In this document: positions 33,793-43,692 of the stretch, piece after piece
How positions within the stretch are numbered: the first letter of the stretch is position 1
Layout of the letters: each line of letters opens with the position of its first letter
Origin: Bacteroidales bacterium
GTDB taxonomy: Bacteria > Bacteroidota > Bacteroidia > Bacteroidales > Tenuifilaceae
Direction of reading: 5' to 3'
DNA length: 57,057 nucleotides
Assembly: GCA_013141385.1 (NCBI GenBank)
Contig: JABFRB010000037.1
Coordinates: 1 to 57,057 of the forward strand
Made by a program: the position numbers and the translations under genes
Notes under the pieces: model-generated
The model's database searches: none
Told to the model about the DNA's origin: nothing
The model's input: the letters and a program-made list of their open reading frames with translations, nothing else

Positions 33793-34611
33793 ATGACCAA
33801 AGCAATTAGAGTTTACTCCTTAATGATTATCCTGCTTGGATTTATAGCACCAAGCGTAATTTATGGGCAAGATATTAATATGAAGATTGGGTTAAGAGAT
33901 AGTATTAAATCCGAAATTCTTCATAACAGCAGAAAGATTATGATACATCTACCGGATAGCTATTCCAAATCCAGTAAATCATATCCTGTGATGTATCAAG
34001 TTAAAGGCGATACAGCTTCAATGTTAGAAGTTATTTCGACTGTTAATCGCTTGGCTCTTGGAGAAGAAATTATGCCCGAGATGATTATAGTTGCAATAGA
34101 AACTGTAAGCGGAAAGGATGTGTGGCCAACAGATACGACCACGGCTAAAGGAGTTAATGATTTTCAGGCTTTTTTTGAGAAAGAACTTATTCCCTACATC
34201 GGAAAGAAATATAGAACTACGGATGATAGGATTTTGTATGGACAATCAACAACCGCTGTATTTACTCTTTACACTTTTATAACCAAACCAAAATTGTTTA
34301 ACTCATATATTGCTTGTAGTGGTGCATTTCCATTTTGTGAAAATTATTTTAAAGAAATAAGCCTTAAGTCCTTTCAACAGTATGATAAATTCAATGGTCA
34401 AAAAATCTTTATTACAAATGGACTTAAAGACCCGCTAATTGCTCAAGTCAATTCACTTCAACAAATGACAGATTTTTCTAATTTAGTTAAGGAGAAATTG
34501 GGAAATAGGGTAGCATATAAATATTTGACTTATGAAAACGAAGGACATGTACCTTTTCATAGTTTATTCGATGGTTTGAAGTTTATTTATCAAACTAATG
34601 AAAAGAAATAA
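33793..34611 (+). CDS. Secreted esterase, alpha/beta-hydrolase (esterase D-like)
   Basis: This is a 272-residue protein with a signal peptide (LMIILLGFIAPSVIYGQ). It has an alpha/beta-hydrolase fold of the putative-esterase type. The nucleophile elbow is YGQSTTAVFTLY (Ser about residue 153) and the C-terminal EGHVPFHSLFDGL supplies the catalytic His. KSYPVMYQVKGD resembles the usual FPVLYLLDG strand. The glycine after the serine is replaced by Thr, so the elbow is GQST instead of GxSxG. It is probably periplasmic or secreted. The substrate is unknown. It lies in the cassette-like stretch. Confidence 0.82.
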   Translation: MTKAIRVYSLMIILLGFIAPSVIYGQDINMKIGLRDSIKSEILHNSRKIMIHLPDSYSKSSKSYPVMYQVKGDTASMLEVISTVNRLALGEEIMPEMIIVAIETVSGKDVWPTDTTTAKGVNDFQAFFEKELIPYIGKKYRTTDDRILYGQSTTAVFTLYTFITKPKLFNSYIACSGAFPFCENYFKEISLKSFQQYDKFNGQKIFITNGLKDPLIAQVNSLQQMTDFSNLVKEKLGNRVAYKYLTYENEGHVPFHSLFDGLKFIYQTNEKK

Positions 34612-34767
34612 ACTACTGGTAACATGCGGTTCTTAGGGCAGAGATGGTAATATGAATTATTGCGTATATTTAGAAAAATTATAACATGGGATGATGGAGT
34701 TGCCAGTTAATTCAGCAACACTCCAAGCCATGTAATCTCTAGTAAAAATTGAATAAAGACTCACAAT

Positions 34768-37128
34768 ATGACAGAGAATAACGATAGAATAGATCAGCTT
34801 GTTAAAAAGCTTGATTCTTTAATGCAAAGACAGGATGGTTTTTGGAGAGAGATAAGTGAACTGCGTGAACAGATCAACAATCTTAAGTCCTTGCAAACAA
34901 AGGGGAGGGTTGAAGAAACGAAAAAAATAGTTGTAGATCAGCCTATTGCGGCTGATGCTAAAAAGGAGACTGTAGCATCAATATATAAAGCACATAAAGA
35001 GGAGAAATCCAAGGAACAACCTGAGTATTCAAATATTAATTCCGATATAACTCCAAAGTTAAAAACAGATTTCGAGAAATTTATTGGGGAAAATCTAATC
35101 AATAAAATAGGTATTATTATTACTGTAATTGGGGTTGCAATAGGGGCAAAATACTCTATAGAGCATCAGTTAATTAGTCCACTTACTAGAATAATATTGG
35201 GCTACCTAGTAGGATTAGGGTTACTTGGATTTGGCATTAAACTGAAGAAGAATTACAAAAACTATAGTGCTGTGCTTGTTAGCGGGGCAATAGCAATTAT
35301 GTATTTCATAACCTATTCGGCATATAGCTTTTACAGCCTGATACCTCAAGAGATTACCTTCCTTTTAATGGTCTTTTTCACTGCATTTACTGTAATTGCT
35401 GCTATTAACTATAATCTTCAGGTTATTGCACATATAGGACTTGTTGGTGCATACGCTGTTCCCTTTTTATTAAGCGATGGATCGGGGAGAGTGGCTATAC
35501 TATTCAGCTATATGTCCATTATTAACATTGGCATTTTGGTAATTGCCTTTAAAAAGTACTGGAAATCACTTTTCTATTCAGCATTTGTATTTTCGTGGCT
35601 TATTTTCTCATCATGGTTCGCTTCAAAGTATAATGCAGATGAGCACTTCAATTTAGCACTGTTATTTATATCTATCTTCTTTGTGACTTTCTATACTATC
35701 TTTCTTGCATACAAGCTGCTACAAAAGGAGAAGTTTAATGCAGGAGATATTTTGTTGTTGCTATCAAACTCATTTATATTTTTCGGTTTTGGTTATGCCA
35801 TATTAAGCAACAATACTACAGGAAAGGAACTTTTGGGGCTGTTCACTTTATGTAATGCCATTATCCACTTTGGGGTGAGCACAATAATTTACAGGCAAAA
35901 ACTTGCCGACAGAAATCTGTTTTTCCTTGTGGTTGGATTGGTTTTGGTCTTTATAACCATTGCCATTCCAGTTCAGCTGGATGGGAATTGGGTAACATTA
36001 TTATGGGCAATTGAAGCAGCATTGCTATTCTGGATAGGTAGAACGAAAAATGTTCCAGCGTATGAAATACTTTCATATCCACTTATGCTTTTAGCTTTTA
36101 TTAGTATCGGGCACGATTGGTTTGCTATTACCCATTATAGCCAAGAACAACCAGAATATTGGATTTTCCCATTTCTCAATATCAATTTCTTATCCGCTCT
36201 ATTGGTTGTTACCTCTTTTGCTTTTATTCTTTACCTGAATAGTAGTAAAAAATATGTCTCATTTCTATCTTCAAAAAGAGGATTAAATTCAATAATTACT
36301 TTTGCAATTCCTACTATTCTACTAATCGTCCTTTACAACTCAATTAGGCTCGAAATTGCAACTTACTGGAATCAGCTATATGTAGATTCTGCCATTAGGA
36401 TAAAAGTAGACGATCAGGAATTTCCAAACATCTACATGAATGATGCTCTAAATTTTTTCAAAAGAATATGGATAATTAACTATACTTTGCTGTTCTTCTC
36501 GGTTTTATCGATTGTGAATATTAAAAAACTTAAAAATGCCGTTTTTGGGTATATTAACCTTGCATTGAATACCCTATCAGTAGTGATATTTCTTACTATA
36601 GGATTGTACATTCTGAGCGAACTTAGGGATAATTATCTACATCAAACACTGTCGGAATATTATCACAGAGGTGGCTTTTATATTGGGATACGATATGTCT
36701 CTTTCGCTTTTATTGGGTTGATGTTAGCATCTTGTTACATGTTAATTAATCAAGATTTCATAAAATCAACCTCTTCAAAACTGGTAAGCGCATTTGATTT
36801 ACTGCTTTACACCTCTGTGCTTTGGATTTTAAGTAGTGAGCTGATTGCATGGTTGGATATCATGAAATCCACACAGGAATATAAACTCGGGTTAAGCATA
36901 TTGTGGGGTGTATACGCTCTGCTTTTAACTGTTTTAGGCATCTGGAAAAAAGTAAAGCATCTGCGCATCTTTGCCATTGTGCTTTTTGGAATAACCCTAA
37001 TTAAACTTTTCTTCTATGATATGTCACACCTTGAAACTATTCCTAAAACCATTGTCTTCGTATCATTGGGAGTACTTCTTTTAGTAATTTCATTTCTTTA
37101 CAATAAATATAAACATAAGATATCCTAA
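34768..37128 (+). CDS. DUF2339 polytopic membrane protein
   Basis: This is a 786-residue protein. The N-terminal ~60 residues are coiled-coil (IDQLVKKLDSLMQRQDGFWR). They are followed from residue ~105 by about 20 membrane helices, beginning with FIGENLINKIGIIITVIGVA, a block typical of DUF2339. The function of the family is not established. It is coupled to the next gene (4-bp gap), a DUF3999-like protein, and that pairing is common in other bacteria. Confidence 0.88.
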   Translation: MTENNDRIDQLVKKLDSLMQRQDGFWREISELREQINNLKSLQTKGRVEETKKIVVDQPIAADAKKETVASIYKAHKEEKSKEQPEYSNINSDITPKLKTDFEKFIGENLINKIGIIITVIGVAIGAKYSIEHQLISPLTRIILGYLVGLGLLGFGIKLKKNYKNYSAVLVSGAIAIMYFITYSAYSFYSLIPQEITFLLMVFFTAFTVIAAINYNLQVIAHIGLVGAYAVPFLLSDGSGRVAILFSYMSIINIGILVIAFKKYWKSLFYSAFVFSWLIFSSWFASKYNADEHFNLALLFISIFFVTFYTIFLAYKLLQKEKFNAGDILLLLSNSFIFFGFGYAILSNNTTGKELLGLFTLCNAIIHFGVSTIIYRQKLADRNLFFLVVGLVLVFITIAIPVQLDGNWVTLLWAIEAALLFWIGRTKNVPAYEILSYPLMLLAFISIGHDWFAITHYSQEQPEYWIFPFLNINFLSALLVVTSFAFILYLNSSKKYVSFLSSKRGLNSIITFAIPTILLIVLYNSIRLEIATYWNQLYVDSAIRIKVDDQEFPNIYMNDALNFFKRIWIINYTLLFFSVLSIVNIKKLKNAVFGYINLALNTLSVVIFLTIGLYILSELRDNYLHQTLSEYYHRGGFYIGIRYVSFAFIGLMLASCYMLINQDFIKSTSSKLVSAFDLLLYTSVLWILSSELIAWLDIMKSTQEYKLGLSILWGVYALLLTVLGIWKKVKHLRIFAIVLFGITLIKLFFYDMSHLETIPKTIVFVSLGVLLLVISFLYNKYKHKIS

Positions 37129-37132
37129 GAAG

Positions 37133-38356
37133 ATGAAAGTTAAACTAACATATCTGTTGCTATTTCTTTGCTCATTCTCCTTTGGGCAAATTAACCAATA
37201 TGGCTACAAAAGAGAATTGATGGAGATAAAGGATCAATGGCACAAAGTGACTTTACCTAACGAAATATTTGGAAAGGTTTTGCCCGATCTCTCTGATGTT
37301 AGAATTTACGGTATTACCAAAAATAATGATACCATTGAAGCACCATATATTTTGCGGTTTGTATCGGAAAAAATATCACAGAAAGATGTGTCATTTAATT
37401 TGATCAATCAGTCAAAAAACGATAATGGATATTATTTTACATTTGAGATACCCACAAAAGACGCTATAAACCAATTAAATCTTGATTTTGGGCAACAAAA
37501 CTTTGATTGGAGATTAGCTTTAGAGGGAAGTCAAAATCAGCAGGAATGGTTTACAGTTGTTGAGAACTATAGAATCCTATCGATTAGAAATGAGCTGACC
37601 AATTTTCAATTCACAAAGGTAGTCTTCCCTAATTCAAAGTATCGATATTTCCGATTACACATTAATAGCAGTGTAAAACCCGATTTTATAGCAGCAAAAA
37701 TATCATTGATTGATATTATTGATGGAGATTTCAGAAGTTATAATTTCTGTTCAATTAAAACTGAGAACGACAAGCAGAATAAGCAAACCATAATTAATTT
37801 TAACCTGAAATCGGCTGTTCCTGTATGCTACCTTAAAATTTTTGTAAAGGATACTTTTGATTACTACAGACCAATAACAATTAAATACTTAACCGATAGT
37901 GTTAATACCCAGCAAGGATGGAGGTATAGTTACAGCACTTTAACATCAGGTACGCTTAATTCGATTGAGGGAAATGTGTTTTTATTCAGTAGCACCATTC
38001 TCAATAAGTTAAAAGTAGTAATAGAGAATCATGATAATAAGCCATTGCAGATTGATTCATTGGTAGTAAAAGGTTATGTGTACGAACTATTAGGACGTTT
38101 TACCGAACCTGCAACCTACTACTTAACCTATAGAAACAATCAAGCATCAAAGCCCCAATACGACATTAACCGCTTTACCGATAAAATCCCTACAACCCTA
38201 AAAATATTAAGATTAGGTGATGAGCAATTAATCGGCAAACAAATCAAAACCAAAACAGAACCTCTGTTTCAGAACAAGATTTGGCTTTGGCCCATTATGG
38301 CATTAATTATTATTCTGCTTGGATGGTTTTCAATTGGAATGATAAAAAAGAAATAG
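37133..38356 (+). CDS. DUF3999-like envelope protein
   Basis: This is a 407-residue protein with a signal peptide (YLLLFLCSFSFGQ), a large extracytoplasmic beta-rich region and one C-terminal membrane helix (WPIMALIIILLGWFSIGM). The order of domains, its length and its place straight after DUF2339 all fit DUF3999. It starts 4 bp after the DUF2339 gene, so the two are surely co-expressed. Function unknown. Confidence 0.72.
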   Translation: MKVKLTYLLLFLCSFSFGQINQYGYKRELMEIKDQWHKVTLPNEIFGKVLPDLSDVRIYGITKNNDTIEAPYILRFVSEKISQKDVSFNLINQSKNDNGYYFTFEIPTKDAINQLNLDFGQQNFDWRLALEGSQNQQEWFTVVENYRILSIRNELTNFQFTKVVFPNSKYRYFRLHINSSVKPDFIAAKISLIDIIDGDFRSYNFCSIKTENDKQNKQTIINFNLKSAVPVCYLKIFVKDTFDYYRPITIKYLTDSVNTQQGWRYSYSTLTSGTLNSIEGNVFLFSSTILNKLKVVIENHDNKPLQIDSLVVKGYVYELLGRFTEPATYYLTYRNNQASKPQYDINRFTDKIPTTLKILRLGDEQLIGKQIKTKTEPLFQNKIWLWPIMALIIILLGWFSIGMIKKK

Positions 38357-38564
38357 GAATTTGAACTATTTGCCTTCAATTCCTTCAGAATTATATAGCT
38401 GAAGTCCCGTCAAATCTAATATATAAAAGCCAAACGTTGAAAATGATTTTTGAACGGCTCATTCCTGATATTAATGTTTAGTAGTGCTATTTCTTTTAAA
38501 TTTGTGAACTTAAATATTCATCTATTGTTATTTTATAAACACTACTTAAAAGAATTGCGAAAGG

Positions 38565-39866
38565 ATGCAAGAATCAATGCTTAATATTCCAGATACTAAT
38601 CAGGAGAGGGTTGTTATAATCGGATGCGGTTTTGCTGGCCTTGAAATGGCCAAGAGGCTTAAAAAATCAAATTTTCAGGTAGTACTGATCGATAAGAATA
38701 ACTATCATCAATTTCAGCCACTTTTTTATCAGGTTGCCACTGCGGGTTTGGAGCCTCGTGATATATCATTTCCCATAAGAAAAATATTTCACGAGCAAAA
38801 GGATATTATAATCCGTATTTCCGAGGTAACAGGGATTAACGCCGAAAATAAAACGGTTGAAACAGCAATCGGTAATTTAAAATATGATCATCTGGTTTTA
38901 GCTCAGGGGGCAACCACATCGTATTTTGGTTTAAATAATGTAGAGAAGTTCTCTCAACCCATGAAGAGTGTTATTGAGGCATTGGAAGTACTTAATTCAA
39001 TACTTCATAACCTCGAGGATGCATTGGTTAATACAAATCCAGATAGTGTTGATGAGCTAACTAAAATAGTTATTGTTGGTGGTGGACCAACTGGCGTGGA
39101 ACTTTCAGGAGCATTAGCTGAGATGAAACGATATGTTTTCCCAAAGGACTACCCCGAACTTGATTGTAGTAGGATTAGGATTATACTTGTTGAGGCATCG
39201 TCAAGGCTTCTTGGCGGGTTATCGGAGAAATCGTCGATTAAGGCCGAAAAGTTTTTGAAAAAACTTGGTGTTGAAATAATGAAAGATACTCAGGTTGTAG
39301 ATTATGATGGGAGCACAATAAAGTTAAAGGACAAAGATTCAATCAAATCCAAAACCCTTATTTGGGCTGCTGGTATTAAAGGAAATGAGATTCAGGGTTT
39401 TTTACAAGAGGTGAATACCAAATCGAAACTGTTGATTGTTGATCAATTTCACAGGGTTAAAGGCTATGATAATATTTATGCAATTGGGGATGTTGCAGCA
39501 ATGATCTCGGATAAATGGCCTGCTGGGTATCCGCAAGTTGCACAGGTTGCAATACAATCGGCACGAAACTTGGCTCGTAACTTAATCTACGAAAAGAAGG
39601 GTAGGAGCCCAAAACCCTTCCATTATTTCGATTGGGGCACAATGGCTACCGTGGGAAGAAATAAAGCAGTAGTAGACCTAAAATACATTAAATTTCAAGG
39701 GGTAATTGCATGGTTTGCCTGGATGTTCATCCATCTTCGCTCAATATTCGGGGTAAAGAATAAAATTCTAATACTTATTAACTGGATTTGGAGTTACATC
39801 ACTTACGATCAATCGTTGAGGTTAACGTTTTTACCTAAGAATTTTCGATTCTCCAGAAAAGGTTAG
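38565..39866 (+). CDS. ndh: Type II NADH dehydrogenase (NDH-2)
   Basis: This is a 433-residue flavoprotein that oxidises NADH and reduces menaquinone at the inner face of the membrane without pumping protons. The FAD site is IIGCGFAGLEMAKRL (about residues 18-32). The NADH site is IVGGGPTGVELSGALAEM (about 171-188). The second FAD motif YAIGDVAAM is at about 305-313. The C-terminal hydrophobic/aromatic segment (FAWMFIHLRSIFG...) anchors it to the membrane. Similar proteins could act on other acceptors, but NDH-2 is the best fit. It is monocistronic. Confidence 0.9.
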   Translation: MQESMLNIPDTNQERVVIIGCGFAGLEMAKRLKKSNFQVVLIDKNNYHQFQPLFYQVATAGLEPRDISFPIRKIFHEQKDIIIRISEVTGINAENKTVETAIGNLKYDHLVLAQGATTSYFGLNNVEKFSQPMKSVIEALEVLNSILHNLEDALVNTNPDSVDELTKIVIVGGGPTGVELSGALAEMKRYVFPKDYPELDCSRIRIILVEASSRLLGGLSEKSSIKAEKFLKKLGVEIMKDTQVVDYDGSTIKLKDKDSIKSKTLIWAAGIKGNEIQGFLQEVNTKSKLLIVDQFHRVKGYDNIYAIGDVAAMISDKWPAGYPQVAQVAIQSARNLARNLIYEKKGRSPKPFHYFDWGTMATVGRNKAVVDLKYIKFQGVIAWFAWMFIHLRSIFGVKNKILILINWIWSYITYDQSLRLTFLPKNFRFSRKG

Positions 39867-39873
39867 TTAGAAT

Positions 39874-39969
39874 AAGTACTTAAAGTGCCTAGAGTACTTC
39901 GAGTGCCTAGAGTTATTCGTGTATTTCTAACTTTAAGTACTTTAGGCACTCAAGGCACTCAAAGTACTT
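39874..39969. repeat. Imperfect inverted repeat between convergent genes
   Basis: AAGTACTTAAAGTGCCTAGA (from 39874) is largely complementary to the segment ending AAAGTACTT at 39969. Variants of AGTGCC and GGCACT occur five times within it. It lies between ndh and the convergent nadD and can fold into a long hairpin. It may end transcription from both sides, although T runs are short. Confidence 0.7.
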
Positions 39970-40553
39970 TACTTCTTTAATTGGTATATTCCTGTTTTAT
40001 TGATGTATTTAAGAACATCCTCGGGTATATACATGCTAACATCATCTCCGTTAATAAGTTTTTCTCTTACAGAAGTTGAGGAGAAATCGAAAAGAGGCGC
40101 ATTTATTTTTTTTACAGGATACTTACTTGTCAGCTCGCTCATATTGCTCCCTTTGCGTGGATAAATGAATATCTTATAATCATTAATGAGGGTGTTGTAC
40201 TCTTTCCATTTGGTTATTGATTCCAATGAATCGGAACCGAGTATAATGATAAACTCTTTATCGGGGTATTTAGCCCCAAGGACTCTTAATGTATCAATGG
40301 TGTAGGAGGGTTTGGGCATATTCATCTCGATATCGCAAATAAGCATTCTGTTTTCATTAAAAGGGATTGCCTTTTTTACCATTTCGAGACGGTGATAATC
40401 GGGAGCAAGAATATCTTTTTCTTTAAGCGGATTTTGTGGACTTACCACAAACCACAACTCATCTACTTCCGTGAAGTCAACTATATAGTTAGCAATGGCC
40501 AAATGACCATTGTGGATTGGATTGAACGAACCAAAGAAAAGCCCTGTCTTCAC
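39969..40553 (-). CDS. nadD: Nicotinate-nucleotide adenylyltransferase
   Basis: This 194-residue enzyme joins nicotinate mononucleotide and ATP to make deamido-NAD in NAD synthesis. FFGSFNPIHNGHLAIA (with HNGH) is the nucleotidyltransferase motif, and FSSTSVREKL near the C-terminus is the ISSTxxR motif. Length and motifs are normal for the family. It follows gmk by 22 bp in the order yicC, gmk, nadD, a common Bacteroidota operon. Confidence 0.95.
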   Translation of the reverse strand: MKTGLFFGSFNPIHNGHLAIANYIVDFTEVDELWFVVSPQNPLKEKDILAPDYHRLEMVKKAIPFNENRMLICDIEMNMPKPSYTIDTLRVLGAKYPDKEFIIILGSDSLESITKWKEYNTLINDYKIFIYPRKGSNMSELTSKYPVKKINAPLFDFSSTSVREKLINGDDVSMYIPEDVLKYINKTGIYQLKK

Positions 40554-40575
40554 TAGAGTATAGTTAGGTGAATGA

Positions 40576-41142
40576 TTAAGAATTTATAAAGGCTTTTACA
40601 ACATCTTCGGCTTCTTTAGATGATCTGTCAAGACAATCGTTAATTAGAATTTTATCGAATTGATTTGAATAGGTCATCTCTTCGGCTGCCTTTCCCACAC
40701 GCTTATTTAAGGACTCTATACTCTCTGTTCCTCGTGATTCTAATCTTTGCTTTAGAGCCTCAATTGAAGGAGGTTTAACAAATATTGAAAGAGCATTGTT
40801 GCCAAACTGTTTTTTTAAGTTGATACCCCCTTTAACATCAACATCAAAAACAACCACATTATTTTTTGCCCAAATTCTTTCAATTTCCGATTTAAGAGTT
40901 CCATAGAATGAACCTTCGTAGACCTCTTCCCATTCAATAAATTCATTATTGGAAATTCTACGCATAAATTCATCAACGCTTAAAAAGTAATAATCTTTAC
41001 CATCCACTTCACCATTACGTTTTGGCCTACTACAAGCAGAAATGGAGAATTCCAAATTTGGTAAAACCTTTAATAAATGCTTAACTATTGTTGTTTTTCC
41101 CGATCCTGAAGGGGCAGATAGTATAAGGAGTTTTCCTTGCAT
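40576..41142 (-). CDS. gmk: Guanylate kinase
   Basis: This 188-residue enzyme phosphorylates GMP to GDP. It has the P-loop LILSAPSGSGKTTIVKHLL and the GMP-binding SACSRPKRNGEVDGKDYYF, with VFDVDVKGG further on. It lies between yicC and nadD and is transcribed with them. Confidence 0.96.
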   Translation of the reverse strand: MQGKLLILSAPSGSGKTTIVKHLLKVLPNLEFSISACSRPKRNGEVDGKDYYFLSVDEFMRRISNNEFIEWEEVYEGSFYGTLKSEIERIWAKNNVVVFDVDVKGGINLKKQFGNNALSIFVKPPSIEALKQRLESRGTESIESLNKRVGKAAEEMTYSNQFDKILINDCLDRSSKEAEDVVKAFINS

Positions 41143-41247
41143 GCCTATAAAAGTTGACTGTTATTAGTTTTAAGTTGCCAGTTTAAAAATGTTTAATCGG
41201 ATATGATTTATTGTAAGTTCGAAAGCGATAACCCAATATGGCTATGC

Positions 41248-42126
41248 TTATAGAATATTCAGAGATTGTTCTTTGATTTTTTCTAACTCATCCTTCATTA
41301 ACACTACAAATTTCTGCATATCTGCTTGGTTTGCCTTAGAGCCGAGGGTATTAATTTCGCGTCCCATCTCCTGCAATATAAAACCTAGTTTTCGACCAAC
41401 TGGAAGATCCTCATTCACGGTATTTATAAAGTATTTACAATGGTTTCGTAAACGAACTTTCTCCTCAGTAACATCCATCTTTTCTAAATAGTAAATTAGT
41501 TCCTGTTCAAATCTATCATTATCAATCTTTATTTCTTTCCCTAAATTCTTAAGGCTTTCCTGTAGTTTGCTTTTTACTGTTTCAAGACGTTGCTTTTCGA
41601 AAGGTTCAATTTTATCTAGTAAATCCTCAATTAGTCTAACTCGCTCGGTGATATCTTTTTCAAGTGCCTTGCCTTCCTGTTGCCTGAATAGAAACATTTT
41701 TTCTAATGCTGCATTTATACACTCGAAAACGGCATTCCACTCTTCGTCAGTTACCTCAACCTTTTCAATCTTAAGGACATCGGGTAGTCGTAGGATAGTT
41801 TGAAAAACAGGCTCTTGTGTAATAGATATATTACAATCGTTAGATATTTTCTGAATCTGGTCATAATATGATTTGAAAACCCCAGCATTGATAGGTAGTG
41901 AGGAGTTCTCTTTTTTCTCATCAACATTAATGTAAAAATCAATCTTCCCTCGTGTCAATTTCGATGTTAATAAATTACGAATGTCGTACTCCCTATCGCG
42001 GTAAATCATAGGAGTTTTAACATTTAAATCGAGTTGTTTGCTGTTAAGCGATTTCACTTCAACGGTAATGTTTTTCCCGTTAAACTGAATCTCCGCTTTC
42101 CCAAATCCGGTCATTGATATTAGCAT
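41248..42126 (-). CDS. yicC: YicC/YloC-family endoribonuclease
   Basis: This 292-residue protein starts MLISMTGFGKAEI, the usual N-terminus of the family. The in-frame ATG seven codons upstream (42147) is less likely. The C-terminal DUF1732 block GREINTLGSKANQADMQ is typical. YicC-type proteins act on RNA and belong to the conserved gmk neighbourhood, as seen here with gmk 105 bp downstream. Confidence 0.92.
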   Translation of the reverse strand: MLISMTGFGKAEIQFNGKNITVEVKSLNSKQLDLNVKTPMIYRDREYDIRNLLTSKLTRGKIDFYINVDEKKENSSLPINAGVFKSYYDQIQKISNDCNISITQEPVFQTILRLPDVLKIEKVEVTDEEWNAVFECINAALEKMFLFRQQEGKALEKDITERVRLIEDLLDKIEPFEKQRLETVKSKLQESLKNLGKEIKIDNDRFEQELIYYLEKMDVTEEKVRLRNHCKYFINTVNEDLPVGRKLGFILQEMGREINTLGSKANQADMQKFVVLMKDELEKIKEQSLNIL

Positions 42127-42226
42127 AGTACATATATTATTATGCAAAAGTAGTTTTTTTGAGGACTCACTGAATCAATCTTATATTGAATTAACCCAAA
42201 ATCAATAATTTAAAATAGAAGCGGGG

Positions 42227-43591
42227 TTAGTCAGCAGTATCCATAGCAATAGCTGGTTCAACAACTCCTTTCTTTTTCCAGTTTCCCATTTTATAGTATA
42301 TGTATGAACCGAGTGTTCCAAAGCACCAAGTCATTGGAATTGCCCACCAAATACCATCAACTCCAAGGCTGGTATATTGACTTAGAGAGTAAGCTAGTGG
42401 AACTCGGACTATCCAAAGTGTGAAAAGGGAGATAAACATAGGAACTAGGGTTGCTCCAGCACCCCTTAACACTCCGTTATAGGTTTGCATGGTGGAAAAG
42501 AAGACGTAAAAAAGACTCACAATAATCAGGTATCTATGACCCGCTTTTGCAACCTCTGGATTGTTTGTGAATAGCAACATCAGATTATTACCCCATACAA
42601 CCATTACAATAGTTATAATAGTACAAAATGTAGCTGACATTATGAATGTGGCACGTAGTCCTTTTTTTATTCTTGACACCTTATTTGCACCCAAATTTTG
42701 ACCAACAAAACCTGAAAGAGCTGCAGAAAAATTCATGGCGGGGAGGGCTGCTAGCATATCGAGCCTACTTGCTGCTGTATATCCAGCAATAACAATGGTA
42801 CCGTATGTATTAACAATACTATTTATTGCCATTGCGCCTAGTCCAAGTAATGTTTGTTGAACTCCTGTCGGGAGACCAATTTTAACGCTTTGCCAGAATA
42901 TCTTCTTATCAAAATGAATGTTCTTAAGGTCAATACGAATAATATGATGATTTCGGTTTAGGTAAAATAGTATAGCTCCATAAGCAGCTGCCTGTGATAT
43001 TAATGTAGATAATGCTGCTCCAACAATTCCCCATTTGAAAACAAGGATGAAAAGTAAATCGAGAAGAATATTAATAAAAATAGCGACGATCATGAAGTAA
43101 AGTGGTGTTTTGGAATCGCCAATTCCACGGAGAATTGATATTGTTGCGTTAAAACAAAACATTATTACTAAGCCTGATAGATTGATGTTTAGATATAGTT
43201 TAGCATCGTGCATTAGTTCGGAGGGCAATTGCAACAGTTTAAATAACCATCCGCTGCATAAAATGCCTATGATAGTAAGTGCTATTCCTGCAAAAAAGAG
43301 AAATATATTGATAGTATCAGATGAACGTCGAACTTTTTCATAATCTTTTGCACCGAAATATTGTGATACTACAACTGAGGTTCCCATTCCAATTCCAATG
43401 GTAAGCGAAATAAGGGTGAAAATTATAGGTGTTGATGCTCCAACCGCCGCTAATGCTTTTTCTCCAAGATATTTTCCAACAATTATGCTATTAACAACCT
43501 GGTAAAGTTGCTGGAAAACATTGCCTAGTAACATTGGTAGTGCAAATTGGAATATTAGCTTGGCCTCGTTCCCTTTTGTTAAATCTTTCAT
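42227..43591 (-). CDS. MATE-family multidrug/Na+ antiporter
   Basis: This 454-residue protein has 12 hydrophobic helices and the two-fold MATE layout. The N-terminal FALPMLLGNVFQQLYQVVNS is typical, and the repeat in the second half (GLGAMAINSIVNTYGTIVIAGYTAASR) follows. It exports cationic drugs or metabolites using an ion gradient. Substrate not visible. The gene is separate, with a 101-bp gap from tnaA that includes a terminator. Confidence 0.93.
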   Translation of the reverse strand: MKDLTKGNEAKLIFQFALPMLLGNVFQQLYQVVNSIIVGKYLGEKALAAVGASTPIIFTLISLTIGIGMGTSVVVSQYFGAKDYEKVRRSSDTINIFLFFAGIALTIIGILCSGWLFKLLQLPSELMHDAKLYLNINLSGLVIMFCFNATISILRGIGDSKTPLYFMIVAIFINILLDLLFILVFKWGIVGAALSTLISQAAAYGAILFYLNRNHHIIRIDLKNIHFDKKIFWQSVKIGLPTGVQQTLLGLGAMAINSIVNTYGTIVIAGYTAASRLDMLAALPAMNFSAALSGFVGQNLGANKVSRIKKGLRATFIMSATFCTIITIVMVVWGNNLMLLFTNNPEVAKAGHRYLIIVSLFYVFFSTMQTYNGVLRGAGATLVPMFISLFTLWIVRVPLAYSLSQYTSLGVDGIWWAIPMTWCFGTLGSYIYYKMGNWKKKGVVEPAIAMDTAD

Positions 43592-43635
43592 TAATTTTTT
43601 TAAAATGCAAAGGTGTATAAATTTCTTAAAAAGGA

Positions 43636-43664
43636 ATAAAAAAACCGCCCAAATATAGGGCGGT
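43636..43664 (-). terminator. Terminator of tnaA
   Basis: ACCGCCC (43644-43650) pairs with GGGCGGT (43658-43664). On the minus strand it is followed by TTTTTTTATT. It lies 28 bp after the tryptophanase stop codon. Confidence 0.88.
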
Positions 43665-43692
43665 CATTAAATAATCTCAAAAGAATATGGGC

